26,809 nucleotides of DNA from Bacillota bacterium (lineage in GTDB: Bacteria > Bacillota > Clostridia > Acetivibrionales > DTU013). Under the pieces are notes generated by a model that ran no database searches, had not been told where the DNA came from, and saw only the letters and a program-made list of their open reading frames with translations. The translations under genes were made by a program, and so were the position numbers. Numbering within the stretch: the stretch's first letter is position 1; every line of letters starts with the position of its first letter. Positions 1 to 7,786 of the stretch are shown piece by piece. Where the stretch lies: assembly GCA_023415815.1 (NCBI GenBank), contig JAEZJL010000156.1, forward strand, positions 1 through 26,809. Direction: 5' to 3'.

Positions 1-2
1 AG

Positions 3-161
3 ACCACATATGTAAGCTATGCGAAAATCGGGACGATATTTTTAAGCATACCGGGAGTGCTCGACTACTCCGGCCTGCTTTTAAACGGAGCATCCGCCAA
101 TGCGGCGCTTGCAAGCGAAGAAATACCGCTGGCAGGGACCGTCAGTCTGGAGGTGCAGTAA
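3..161 (+). CDS. Baseplate J-like phage protein, C-terminal fragment
   Basis: The frame is open from the left edge of the window and ends at a TAA at 159-161, so only the last 52 residues are present. They include IPGVLDYSGLLLNG and end in a short beta-strand-like tail (GTVSLEVQ). This agrees with the C-terminus of baseplate J/gp47-like proteins (XkdT family in PBSX-type particles), which form the wedge of a contractile-tail baseplate. The next gene belongs to the DUF2313 family, which normally follows baseplate J directly in contractile-tail clusters, and this supports the call. The start and most of the protein lie outside the window. Confidence 0.75.
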   Translation, partial: TTYVSYAKIGTIFLSIPGVLDYSGLLLNGASANAALASEEIPLAGTVSLEVQ

Positions 162-200
162 AATGGCATATCCCGGGAGTATAGACGAGGGAGGTGTAGT

Positions 201-815
201 ATGTACGGAAAATCCCCATATGGAATAGCGCTGCTTGATATGGATTCCGGAAAAGCAGCAGGTACGGATGCAATCGGGCCGAACCTGATGGACCATCTTC
301 CCCCATGTTTTGCCGGTATCTGTGAAATGGAGGCGATACAGCAGGTTGACGGGGAAGAAATCGGACTGGTGCAATTCTCTATTAAAGACATCCTTGACCA
401 ATGGTATGTTGATTCGGCAACCTGGGGCCTGGATTTCTGGGAGAGGGAATTAGGCATAGCGACGGATTCCGGGAAACCTTATCAGCACAGGAGGGAAATC
501 CTGGCTGCCAGGCTGCAGGGAGAGGGGACGGCTACGAAAGCTTTGATAATGAGCGTAGCCGCGGCTTTCAGCGGCGGAGAGGTTGAGGTATACGAATACC
601 CGGCGGAATACCGGTTCGAGGTGAAGTTTACCGGCGTCCTGGGCATACCGCCCAACATGGCCGGGCTGATACAGACAATAGAGAATATTAAACCCGCGCA
701 TCTTGCCTATAGCTTCAAGTACACCTACACCTGGTGGCTCGACCTGCGAAGCCTGACATGGCGGCAGGCCGGGAACAAGACATGGGAAGAATTAAGGACT
801 TATGAAGGAGCGTGA
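201..815 (+). CDS. DUF2313 / YmfQ-like phage tail protein
   Basis: A 204-residue protein starting at an ATG preceded by GGGAGGTG at 189-196. The pattern LDQWYVDSATWGLDFWERELGI followed by QHRREILAARLQGEGTATKA and an aromatic-rich C-terminus (YSFKYTYTWWLDLRSLTW) is typical of the DUF2313/Mu gp48-like family (YmfQ, XkdU). These proteins sit between the baseplate and the tail fibre in contractile tails. It lies 39 bases after the baseplate J stop and 4 bases before the tail fibre start, as expected for a tightly packed late operon. The first 45 residues are less typical. A frame from an ATG at 163 exists but closes after 21 codons and was not used. Confidence 0.75.
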   Translation: MYGKSPYGIALLDMDSGKAAGTDAIGPNLMDHLPPCFAGICEMEAIQQVDGEEIGLVQFSIKDILDQWYVDSATWGLDFWERELGIATDSGKPYQHRREILAARLQGEGTATKALIMSVAAAFSGGEVEVYEYPAEYRFEVKFTGVLGIPPNMAGLIQTIENIKPAHLAYSFKYTYTWWLDLRSLTWRQAGNKTWEELRTYEGA

Positions 816-819
816 GACA

Positions 820-3255
820 ATGCAAAACACAGCGAATCTCAATCTTAAAAAACCCGAAGGGACCGATATAGTCAACATTGAGGATCTCAACGGCAACATG
901 GACATCCTGGATGCGGAGATAGTCAAAAAAGTCGACAAGGTAACGGGAAAGCAGCTGAGTACGGAAGATTATACTACCGATGAAAAGACAAAACTGGCCG
1001 GTGTTGCGGCCAATGCCAACAACTACACCCATCCTGCCAGCCACTCACCCAGCATTATCACCCAGGACGCCAATAACCGTTTTGCGACGGATGCAGAAAA
1101 AACGGCCTGGAATGCCAAGGCAAGCACGGCTGTGGCAACCACCTCGGCAAACGGCCTTATGAGCAGCACGGACAAGACCAAGCTCGACGGGGTTGCGGCC
1201 AAAGCCAACAAATACACACATCCGGCCAGTCACCCGCCAAGCATAATCACCCAGGACGCCAGCAACCGTTTTGCTACTGACGCCGAAAAAGCGACCTGGA
1301 ACGCGAAGGCGAGCACGGCTGTGGCAACTACCTCTGCAAGCGGCCTTATGAGCAGCGCAGACAAGACCAAGCTCGACGGAGTTGCGGTCAACGCCAACAA
1401 CTACACCCATCCGGCCAGCCATGCGCCCAGCATCATCACCCAGGACGCCAGCAATAGGTTTGTGACGGATACTGAAAAAGCGACCTGGAACGCAAAGGCC
1501 GGTACCGCTGTGGCAACTACCTCTGCAAACGGCCTTATGAGCAGCACGGATAAAACCAAGCTTGACGGAGTTGCGGCCAACGCCAACAACTACACCCATC
1601 CGGCCAGTCACCCGCCTAGCATCATCACCCAGGACGCCAGCAACCGTTTTGTGACGGATGACGAAAAAACGGCCTGGAACGAGAAGGAAACACCGGAAGG
1701 AGCCCAGGCAAAGGCTGATGCAGTACAGGTAAATCTCGCGGCACATACAGATGCGACAAACCCGCACGCTTCCACATATACGGCTACAGCGAACAGGATA
1801 ATACTGAGGGACGCGAACGGCCGGGCTCAGGTCGCAGCTCCGTCGGCAGCGGCAGATATCGCCCGGAAGGATACGGTTGACACGGTGCAGACAAACCTCA
1901 ATACACATGCGGCGGACAGGCTCAACCACATTCCCTATGCAGTCGCCACCGGGACAGCCAATACATACGCAGTTACATTGTCTCCTGCTCCTACCGCTTA
2001 TGCGGACGGCATGGCTGTATGCGTAAAAATCAACGTGGCAAGCACCGGAGCGTCCACTGTAAATGTAAACGGGCTGGGAGCGAAGACGATCCTGGACAGC
2101 CTCGGCAACGCCATAACCGCAGGAGGGCTCAAGGCAGCTACGCCGTATACCCTGCGCTACAACGGCACAAATTTTATTGTACAGGGTAAAGGAGGTGGTG
2201 GAAACGCAGCAGCGGGTGATTTGCTGAGTGGAAAGACCGCGACGGTGGACGGCGGGCCGATTGTGGGGACGATGCCGGTAATAGCTGGAGATACTACCGG
2301 AACAGCGGTGAGCAGCGTAGCAGGGAGTATATATATTCGGCCACCGCAGAATAGTTATTGGCCGTCAACGGGATATTTTGTATATTATGATGATCCTGAT
2401 TTTAATCCCGCAAATTTCCTTGCAACAAAAAATATATTTGGACTCCAGGGTGCTATACCAGTACTTGGAAATGAAGAATATTGGAGTTGGAGAAGAGCTA
2501 CTGTTGTAGCACCTTCACAAGAAAGCAGAGTAAATTTGGCAATTCCAATAGGAGCATATTTGACCGAGAATGTTGCTCAAGGAGCAGGATTAACAGGTAT
2601 ATTTGCAGAAGACCCTGATTTTATAGCTGCAAATTTCCTTGCAACCAAAAATATATTTGGGTTACAGGGGGCTATACCGGTAAGAACGAACACCGATACA
2701 GGGGGTAGTTATCCACAATCTGCCGCTGATTCATGTTATGACGGTCAGGTGTATATAATGCCTCCTGCGGGTTACTATAACGGTGGTGTATGGGTTCTTA
2801 GGTCTATACCAAATTTGGTTGCTTCAAACATAAGGCAGGGGGTTCAAATAGGAACTGGAACTGGTGGAGTTATTACAGGAACACTTGTACCAGGTAAAAA
2901 ATATGCAACTGGTGCAATATCTATTAATTCACAAACCTCCGAATCGCAAGCAACAATAAGCGGATTGACATTTGTACCTAAATTAATTGTATTTGCATCG
3001 AGAAGGTACGTTTCGTCTACTGATTGGAATAATGTTGTAACCGTCGTTTATCATTCAGATTATTTTCCATCGCCAGCAGGAGCACAAGCTTATAATTATT
3101 ACTCATTAGAAGCAGGAAATAACTGGCAAAATGTTCCGTCTTCAACAAGTGGACAGTTTAAAGAGCCTACGGTGACAACTAATGGAGCAACAGTAACTTT
3201 AAGACATTTTTATGGCTTTTCGGGAAATATTACATGGTGGGCATTTGGAGATTAA
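820..3255 (+). CDS. Phage tail fibre with repeated stalk and variable C-terminal tip
   Basis: About 811 residues. I place the start at 820 because an upstream in-frame ATG at 802 overlaps the AAGGAG ribosome-binding site at 805-810, which is 9 bases from 820. The N-terminus (NLNLKKPEGTDIVNIEDLN) is the usual baseplate-attachment region of Firmicute tail fibres. Four copies of a 63-residue unit follow (motifs NNYTHPASH, ITQDASNRF, ANGLMSSTDKTKLDG). Next come a Gly-rich hinge and two copies of a DPDF..ANFLATKNIFGLQGAIPV motif, a known repeat type in clostridial fibres. The end, ITWWAFGD, resembles the final strand of receptor-binding tips. From about 2310 onward the DNA is much AT-richer than the first half, suggesting that the tip-encoding part was exchanged by recombination. 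Confidence 0.85.
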   Translation: MQNTANLNLKKPEGTDIVNIEDLNGNMDILDAEIVKKVDKVTGKQLSTEDYTTDEKTKLAGVAANANNYTHPASHSPSIITQDANNRFATDAEKTAWNAKASTAVATTSANGLMSSTDKTKLDGVAAKANKYTHPASHPPSIITQDASNRFATDAEKATWNAKASTAVATTSASGLMSSADKTKLDGVAVNANNYTHPASHAPSIITQDASNRFVTDTEKATWNAKAGTAVATTSANGLMSSTDKTKLDGVAANANNYTHPASHPPSIITQDASNRFVTDDEKTAWNEKETPEGAQAKADAVQVNLAAHTDATNPHASTYTATANRIILRDANGRAQVAAPSAAADIARKDTVDTVQTNLNTHAADRLNHIPYAVATGTANTYAVTLSPAPTAYADGMAVCVKINVASTGASTVNVNGLGAKTILDSLGNAITAGGLKAATPYTLRYNGTNFIVQGKGGGGNAAAGDLLSGKTATVDGGPIVGTMPVIAGDTTGTAVSSVAGSIYIRPPQNSYWPSTGYFVYYDDPDFNPANFLATKNIFGLQGAIPVLGNEEYWSWRRATVVAPSQESRVNLAIPIGAYLTENVAQGAGLTGIFAEDPDFIAANFLATKNIFGLQGAIPVRTNTDTGGSYPQSAADSCYDGQVYIMPPAGYYNGGVWVLRSIPNLVASNIRQGVQIGTGTGGVITGTLVPGKKYATGAISINSQTSESQATISGLTFVPKLIVFASRRYVSSTDWNNVVTVVYHSDYFPSPAGAQAYNYYSLEAGNNWQNVPSSTSGQFKEPTVTTNGATVTLRHFYGFSGNITWWAFGD
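1003..1690 (+). repeat. Four in-frame 189-bp tandem repeats in the tail fibre stalk
   Basis: Units begin at 1003, 1192, 1381 and 1570, each with GTTGCGG(C/T)C, so the period is exactly 189 bases (63 codons). The fourth copy loses similarity near 1690, where the protein reads NEKETPEG. The copies are near-identical in protein, with scattered silent changes. Such arrays vary in copy number between related phages and set the length of the fibre shaft. This is a protein-coding repeat, not a CRISPR. Confidence 0.95.
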
Positions 3256-3277
3256 AGACAGGAGGGAACTAACAACT

Positions 3278-3661
3278 ATGAAAATAGGAAGAAAGATTTA
3301 TTATGAGGGCCTGACCGGAAATGTAATCCTTGAAACCGGCGAACGTATGGGTGACGTATCGGAGACAACCGCAGAACAGGACTTTGCATTATATAAAGCA
3401 CTGCAGGTCTATGTGCCTGAACAGGTAAGTGTAGTTCAATTGGAATATGGCCAGGATGTTGATAAATTCGGACTATATAATTACAGCGTAGATACTGCAA
3501 ATGGACAAATTGTATGGGGCAGCTTAATTGAACCCGTAACACTGCCAACTGAGCCAACCATTACAGACCAGCTTGCAGAACTTAAAAAACAACAGCTTAT
3601 CATCATGGATACCCTGACAACAGTATACAAGGCCATTTTAGCTGGAGACACAACAATATGA
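3278..3661 (+). CDS. Hypothetical tail-fibre-associated protein
   Basis: 127 residues starting MKIGRKIYYEGLTGNVIL. The start at 3278 follows GGAGGG at 3261-3266. An in-frame ATG further upstream (3212) lies inside the tail fibre and has no ribosome-binding site. The first half looks like short beta strands, including a Glu/Asp-rich stretch around ETTAEQDFALYKAL. The C-terminus (ITDQLAELKKQQLIIMDTLTTVYKAIL) is a probable amphipathic helix. Small proteins of this shape follow the tail fibre in many clostridial prophages and may be fibre chaperones or adaptors, but I recognise no named family. It lies 22 bases after the fibre stop, on the same strand and probably in the same transcript. Confidence 0.6.
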   Translation: MKIGRKIYYEGLTGNVILETGERMGDVSETTAEQDFALYKALQVYVPEQVSVVQLEYGQDVDKFGLYNYSVDTANGQIVWGSLIEPVTLPTEPTITDQLAELKKQQLIIMDTLTTVYKAILAGDTTI

Positions 3662-4160
3662 AAATACTATAATTACATACACTTGACCAAGTACCTGAAA
3701 AGGGCTGATGTTCAAGCATTATTGGATGCTGAGGTTGCATCGGGGTCTAGGCCGTTAGGGGTAATTTATTATGGTTCCTGTAGTAATAGTATTTGACGGT
3801 AATGGATAACAGCTGGACAAAAATAAAAGCTTTTAAAGAGCTCGGGAAACCAGGTTCTTTTTATATTATCTAAATGGAGATGAGAGGAGTGGTGCGGGTA
3901 GAAGTAAAAACCGATAAGGATCTTTATAAGGTATTTCGTTAACAGGTTAAGGAGAAATTTAGGGTATGATAGAAATTTAAGGGATATAGTAATAAAGTGG
4001 AGTTTAAGATGAACGGATGTATAAAAAAGATAAATATTCTGTTTATCAGACGGAAAGCAAAGAGCCATATAGGGACTTGTAGTAATAGTTGCAGCTTACT
4101 CAAATAGGCTTCTTCTTTATGCAGCCGAAAAGATTTTTATAAATGAGGGGATGGAATATC
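3662..4160 (+). other. Gene-poor, AT-rich gap inside the phage lysis/tail region
   Basis: No credible gene of normal length is present. Short open pieces exist but all are broken by stops, for example YIHLTKYLKRADVQALLDAE near 3674-3740, MDNSWTKIKAFKELG from 3802 and MNGCIKKINILFIRR from 4009. The first piece has a size and position reminiscent of the XkdX-type microprotein that often follows fibre genes, but the match is weak. The 12-mer TGTAGTAATAGT occurs at 3779-3790 and again at 4078-4089. A 99-codon minus-strand frame (3769-4068) is low-complexity and lacks a ribosome-binding site. The stretch is best read as decayed phage sequence. Confidence 0.5.
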
Positions 4161-4883
4161 GTGCTCAAAGTATCACAAATAATCTTATGGCTCAAATCCC
4201 ACATCGGCGCAGGCTACGTATACGGCACAATCGGCCAGACCTGTACCGTCGACCTGCTCCGGCAAAAACAGGTCCAATACGGCGTCCAAATGGGCAACGG
4301 TTACTACCAGCTCAACGGCGACTACACAAAAGGCCGGTGTGGCAGGTGGCTCAATAAGTGGGTGTGCGACTGCTCGGGGCTCATCAAGATAGCCCGCAAA
4401 GCCCTGTCGGGCGTATGGCAGGACGTGTCGGCGCAGGGGACATACGACCAGTGCGGTAACCGGGGCGCCATCGGCAGCATGCCGCTGACCCCGGGCTGTA
4501 CGGTCTACATGTACAGCAAGGACAAGGGGCGAATGTCGCATGTCGGCATGTACATCGGCGGCGGGCTCGTGGTTGAGGCACGCGGCGTTGACTACGGCGT
4601 TGTGACAACCAGGCTTTCGGATCGTGCCTGGACGCACTGGGGATTGCTCGATTGGCTCGTACACGACGTTGCGGCCGACACCGGGAAGGCTGTTGCCGGC
4701 GGCGCTGCGGATGCGGGGGATGCGTCAAATCCTAAGCCGGACGACGCGATGCCCTATGAGCAGGCCGTCGACATTATTTCGCAAAAGGCCGGCATCAGTA
4801 AAGAATACTGGCTCAGGAAAAAGGACATTGAGCCTAATTTTTCAAGATTGATGGTAATGATAGCAACTGCTATGGAGGGGTGA
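4161..4883 (+). CDS. NlpC/P60-type phage endolysin
   Basis: 240 residues from a GTG at 4161 that has GAGGGG at 4145-4150, spaced 10 bases. An in-frame ATG at 4143 is possible but has no ribosome-binding site. The catalytic Cys is in the CDCSGL motif (about residue 71) and the His in MSHVGMYIG (about residue 127), the order and sequence of NlpC/P60 cysteine peptidases that cleave peptidoglycan stem peptides. After an Ala/Gly-rich linker, the last 50 residues (YEQAVDIISQKAGISKEYWL) form a small helical domain that may bind the wall. No signal peptide is seen, so export through a holin is expected. A holin-like gene starts 4 bases after the stop. The first coding half is clearly GC-richer than the gap just upstream. 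Confidence 0.8.
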   Translation: MLKVSQIILWLKSHIGAGYVYGTIGQTCTVDLLRQKQVQYGVQMGNGYYQLNGDYTKGRCGRWLNKWVCDCSGLIKIARKALSGVWQDVSAQGTYDQCGNRGAIGSMPLTPGCTVYMYSKDKGRMSHVGMYIGGGLVVEARGVDYGVVTTRLSDRAWTHWGLLDWLVHDVAADTGKAVAGGAADAGDASNPKPDDAMPYEQAVDIISQKAGISKEYWLRKKDIEPNFSRLMVMIATAMEG

Positions 4884-4887
4884 TTTT

Positions 4888-5256
4888 ATGGATCTTGCAA
4901 CGATATCCGGCGTGATCGTGGCGGCAGCCGTGGCGGTGGAAAGGGCGGCTGAAGTGATCAAGCCGCTTTACCTGAAAATTAAAAACCGTTTTACGAAAGT
5001 CCAATATACCGAGTGCAGCAAGCTTGAGAAGGAAATAATGTCGATACTTCTCGGACCCGCAATATGTATTGCGGTGCAGGTCGGCGTTGATCTGCCGGGC
5101 ATTGGCGAATCCGCCGTCCTCGGACAGGTATTGGCGGGTCTGGCGGCGTCGCTCGGAAGCAATTTTCTGCATACCGTCTTATCGATAGCTTTGGCTATAA
5201 AGAACGGTGCGGAGACTATAAAAAATTCTTCTGCCGATAATGCGGGGAAAATTTAG
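4888..5256 (+). CDS. Holin-like small membrane protein
   Basis: 122 residues with GGAGGGG at 4874-4880 before the ATG. An N-terminal hydrophobic helix (ISGVIVAAAVAVERAAEVI) is followed by a basic loop (KIKNRFTK). A second hydrophobic block lies around SILLGPAICIAVQVGVDLP, and a Gly/Ala-rich third segment (VLAGLAASLGSNFLHTVLSIALAI) may form another helix. The charged C-terminus, the size, and the position directly after the endolysin and before a strong terminator fit a class I/II-type holin that would release the endolysin. I cannot assign it to a named holin family by eye, so the functional call rests on topology and context. Confidence 0.65.
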   Translation: MDLATISGVIVAAAVAVERAAEVIKPLYLKIKNRFTKVQYTECSKLEKEIMSILLGPAICIAVQVGVDLPGIGESAVLGQVLAGLAASLGSNFLHTVLSIALAIKNGAETIKNSSADNAGKI

Positions 5257-5506
5257 GGGCGGTTTTGCACTTAGCTGCATTAAAATCCGTTTGCAGCGAT
5301 TTTAACCTCCACGGCATAAACCGCTTCTGCAAATTACATATTTCGGCATCATTAAAAAACAAGCCTCCGAAAATTTCACGGAGGCTTGTTTTTTGCTGTT
5401 ACGACAACCATAGACTAAGGCGGCAGTTCACGAATTTCCGGGAGTGGTCGGGCGAAGGGGTGAAAAGCGGAATAGTCAACTGAAATGTGCGGTCAAATAC
5501 GACCCG
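5257..5506. other. Boundary region between the phage cluster and host genes
   Basis: This 250-base stretch holds the terminator at 5355-5394. The rest has no gene I would support. A 72-codon frame from 5265 runs through the terminator and has no ribosome-binding site. It is the likely right edge of the prophage because the gene on the other side is a minus-strand host-type regulator. No tRNA and no obvious attachment-site repeat could be recognised within the window. Confidence 0.4.
5355..5394 (+). terminator. Rho-independent terminator of the phage lysis genes
   Basis: AACAAGCCTCCG and CGGAGGCTTGTT form a perfect stem around a 9-base loop, followed by a T-run (TTGTTTTTTG). The run of A before the stem makes it usable from both sides. 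It closes the + strand phage transcript about 100 bases after the holin-like stop. Confidence 0.92.
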
Positions 5507-6430
5507 CTATTTTTTCCTCCTTACAGGCTCCAGAAGATTGAGCATAAACTGGCTTCCCTGCCCTTCGGGGTTGTCGTTCCGGATGTGCTCTTCCAGGCAG
5601 AGCCTTGATCTGTCCGGTGTATATTCATTATTCTGCGAAAGGTATTTCATCAGCAGCTGCCAGGAAGCGTAAATATCCTCGTTGCTGGGCAGCACTGCGA
5701 ACAGGCCGCCGGGAAGCCTCATTTCCTTTAAATGGCCGGGGATTTCGACTCCCTCCGGTATGGATGCGCACATGCCGTAACCGTATTCGGGATTTGTTTT
5801 TGACGGCAGCGGGTCGGTATTTCCGCCGAACAGCCGCGCCGTCCCCATAAGACCGGCAGTTTTAAGCCATTCTATCACCGGCGTCGCAGCCTCGTCTTCG
5901 GGAGAGGCACCTACGGCTGTGTGATATACCGTTCTCATCGGGGGAAGCGTTATAAAACGCACGTAACTATTAAGAGTTTCATTTTCGAACATTACAATAT
6001 CCTCCATTTCTTTGCGTTGATGATACTGCATCACAGTGTTGATTAAGTCGCCAAGCTCCGCCAATGAGCTGCATGACAGATGTCCGCCGGTTTTGGACAG
6101 GGAATCAAGAAGGCCGTAAAGCATATTCTTGCGCATCGTCAGCTCGCCGGTATCCCGGTCAAGCGAATTGATACGGTTTTTTATGATTTTTTCTAAAACC
6201 TCGGAGCTTTTACTATCCAGGACCGTTTTGACATCCTTTAAAGGGATATCCAGCCTCCTTAATACGGAAGTGATGTTTATGCGCAATACGGCGGCCTCGT
6301 CATAAACCCGCCAGCCGGACTCACGGTCGCGCGCGCTTTCAAACAGGCCTTCCGATTCCCAATGGCGCAATGTACGGCTTGTCAGACCGAGCTGCGCCGA
6401 AAGCTTATTAATGGCCACAGGCAGACTCAT
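5507..6430 (-). CDS. MerR-family regulator with GyrI-like effector domain
   Basis: 307 residues preceded by AAGGAG. Residues 1-75 are a MerR winged helix-turn-helix (AINKLSAQLGLTSRTLRHWESEGLF, then GWRVYDEAAVLRINITSVLRRLDIPL). Residues 76-115 look like the dimerising coiled coil, and residues 150-300 (VRFITLPPMRTVYHTAVG, ending in a long C-terminal helix region) resemble the GyrI-like small-molecule binding domain of BmrR/BltR-type activators. Such proteins bind hydrophobic or cationic ligands and untwist promoters with over-long spacers. No transporter gene adjoins it, so the regulon is unknown. Its own promoter has the 19-bp spacer typical of MerR targets, suggesting autoregulation. Confidence 0.85.
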   Translation of the reverse strand: MSLPVAINKLSAQLGLTSRTLRHWESEGLFESARDRESGWRVYDEAAVLRINITSVLRRLDIPLKDVKTVLDSKSSEVLEKIIKNRINSLDRDTGELTMRKNMLYGLLDSLSKTGGHLSCSSLAELGDLINTVMQYHQRKEMEDIVMFENETLNSYVRFITLPPMRTVYHTAVGASPEDEAATPVIEWLKTAGLMGTARLFGGNTDPLPSKTNPEYGYGMCASIPEGVEIPGHLKEMRLPGGLFAVLPSNEDIYASWQLLMKYLSQNNEYTPDRSRLCLEEHIRNDNPEGQGSQFMLNLLEPVRRKK

Positions 6431-6471
6431 TTTTTAACTCCTTTTATTTAATAGAGGATCCTCTTGTATAG

Positions 6472-6503
6472 ATAATATCACTTGACGCTGCGGCAATTGC
6501 AAG
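6472..6503 (-). promoter_or_regulatory. MerR-type promoter with 19-bp spacer and operator dyad
   Basis: Read on the minus strand, a -35 TTGCAA (6497-6502) and a -10 TATTAT (6472-6477) are separated by exactly 19 bases. The region 6481-6503 forms an imperfect dyad of the form CTTG-N4-TGC-N-GCA-N4-CAAG that overlaps the -35 element and most of the spacer. An overlong spacer carrying a dyad is the hallmark of promoters activated by MerR-family proteins, and the gene downstream encodes one. A separate perfect palindrome, AGAGGATCCTCT (6453-6464), lies between the -10 and the start codon. Confidence 0.75.
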
Positions 6504-6742
6504 AATAATTTGTTTATTTTATGTGATAATTTCAATTTAACATTTGTAAGCTAAAAGGTGTTAAGCAAATTATCGTATCATGGAAAAGCGGAGAAGTACA
6601 AGAATTTGAAAGCTCTGGCATTCCGGCGTATGAAGGTATTTTGCTTGAATTTAATTCCCTGGTATGTATACGACCCTGTCTACCTGCCTTTCAGCTTTAC
6701 AATTGAATGTCAATACTAAAAATGGAACGCGGTTTGCCGCAC
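6504..6742. other. Intergenic stretch with a possible gene remnant
   Basis: Between the MerR promoter and the terminator at 6743 I see no complete gene. A + strand frame without a start codon (about 6545-6705) reads KGVKQIIVSWKSGEVQEF and continues for some 30 residues before a stop. Its composition looks protein-like, but it has no ribosome-binding site or usable start, so a decayed gene fragment is the most that can be said. Confidence 0.3.
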
Positions 6743-6787
6743 GCCAAAAGGCCGGGATATGATTGAACATATCCCGGCCTTTTTTGG
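6743..6787 (-). terminator. Bidirectional terminator hairpin after the SleB-like gene
   Basis: A long stem pairs AAAGGCCGGGATATG with CATATCCCGGCCTTT around a 6-base loop, flanked by GCCAAAA on one side and TTTTTTTGGC on the other. It lies 9 bases beyond the stop of the minus-strand hydrolase. The T-run is longer on the + strand, so it can also stop + strand transcripts. Confidence 0.85.
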
Positions 6788-6795
6788 CAATGCCT

Positions 6796-7563
6796 TTAAT
6801 AAACGAAAACCATGTGGCCGATATAGGCCTTAATAGGCTTTGACCACAGCCATTTGTTCGTCGCGCTGTCGTCGAAATAGTACACTGCCCCGTTGCTGGG
6901 GTCACTGCCGTGAAGAGCGTCGTAGGCAGCCTTCTTGGCCGTTTCGGTAGCAGGCTTGTTAATCCATCCGTTTTCCACCGGCGTAAACTGGTAATAGCCG
7001 GAATCCTTCTGGTATATTACCGAGCTGATGGTATCCGGGAATCTGTCGTCATAAATCCTGTTAATGACGACCGCGGCGACGCCTACCTGCGCGTTGTAGG
7101 GTTCGCTCCCTGCTTCCGCGGTTATCAGTCTTGCAAGCAGGTCATAGTCGCTCTGGGTATACGAAACCACGGCTTTGGCTGCCGTTGAGCCTGAGGCCGC
7201 AGCCGCTCCGGGTATGGCAAGCTTCTGCCCAGGATATAGGCTGTCGTTCCACTTATTGTTTGCTTTCCTGAGCGTGCTTAGGGATAAGCCGTACTTCTGG
7301 GCTATGAGGTAAAGTGTATCGCCGCTCTTTACCGTATAGGTGTCCGCCCTCACGTACAGGACCTGCCCCGGATAGATAACGGTGCTCTTCAGGCCGTTGT
7401 CGCTCATGATGGTGCCTGACGAGGTGTTGAAAATGCCTCCGATTTTGCTTAACGTGTCGTTTGCCGCAACCGTATAGTTTGCCGCAAATGCTGAATTCGC
7501 CAGCAGCATGACGGTAACAAGCAGTCCCGCAAAAAAGGCGGCGGCCTTTTTGTGTCTGAACAT
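6796..7563 (-). CDS. LysM-LysM-SleB spore/cell-wall hydrolase
   Basis: 255 residues with a strong AAAGGAGG site before the start. Residues 1-27 are a signal peptide (basic N-terminus, hydrophobic core, Ala-rich cleavage region). Two LysM peptidoglycan-binding domains follow at about 29-72 (YTVAANDTLSKIGGIFN) and 74-118 (YTVKSGDTLYLIAQKYG). A Hydrolase_2/SleB domain occupies about 138-255, with the expected N-terminal catalytic Glu in LITAEAGSEPY and the family motifs VGVAAVVINR and YYQFTPV. SleB-type enzymes are lytic transglycosylases of cortex or vegetative peptidoglycan. The gene sits behind a c-di-AMP riboswitch, as is common for wall hydrolases of this architecture in Firmicutes, so expression should respond to c-di-AMP and hence to osmotic or wall stress. 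It is monocistronic, ending at a strong terminator. Confidence 0.92.
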   Translation of the reverse strand: MFRHKKAAAFFAGLLVTVMLLANSAFAANYTVAANDTLSKIGGIFNTSSGTIMSDNGLKSTVIYPGQVLYVRADTYTVKSGDTLYLIAQKYGLSLSTLRKANNKWNDSLYPGQKLAIPGAAAASGSTAAKAVVSYTQSDYDLLARLITAEAGSEPYNAQVGVAAVVINRIYDDRFPDTISSVIYQKDSGYYQFTPVENGWINKPATETAKKAAYDALHGSDPSNGAVYYFDDSATNKWLWSKPIKAYIGHMVFVY

Positions 7564-7578
7564 GTTTTTTTCCTCCTT

Positions 7579-7692
7579 TAGCCTCCGGGGTTAGTTGACG
7601 GGTTCGGGTCGAGGCACCCTACTCAATTTTTGACGAATGAGATTCACCCCAATGTTTTGATCCCCCGTACTCCATTTGGAGATTCGGCGTTT
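7579..7692 (-). promoter_or_regulatory. c-di-AMP riboswitch (ydaO/yuaA type)
   Basis: Read on the minus strand, the leader carries the conserved blocks of the ydaO/yuaA class in order: CGCCGAATC, ACGGGGGATCAA, TTGGGGTGAATC, GAGTAGGGTGCC, then CCCGAACCCGTCAACTAACC and CCGGAGGC, ending only a few bases before the AAAGGAGG site of the SleB-like gene. The class binds cyclic di-AMP and generally switches expression off when the ligand is abundant. Because the last conserved block nearly touches the ribosome-binding site, and no separate terminator hairpin lies between them, control of translation initiation or of pairing with this site is plausible. Confidence 0.9.
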
Positions 7693-7786
7693 TTTGTTTT
7701 CTTAGGTATTCTAACAGAGGCCTCTCCCCAAATCCATGCAATATTTATGCCAACACAGGAAATATGGGGCAGAGGAAGAAAGATCA

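Noticed and set aside
1045..1929. 294-codon open frame on the minus strand opposite the tail fibre
   Set aside because: It is the mirror of the 189-base coding repeats, has no ribosome-binding site and reads as low-quality Cys/Arg-rich protein.
3769..4068. 99-codon minus-strand frame in the phage gap
   Set aside because: Composition is that of AT-rich non-coding DNA (Phe/Leu/Ile/Tyr-rich), with no ribosome-binding site, opposite to all neighbouring genes.
5257..5506. Prophage attachment site or tRNA target at the phage/host boundary
   Set aside because: No tRNA cloverleaf is present, and the left phage end is outside the window, so no direct repeat can be tested.
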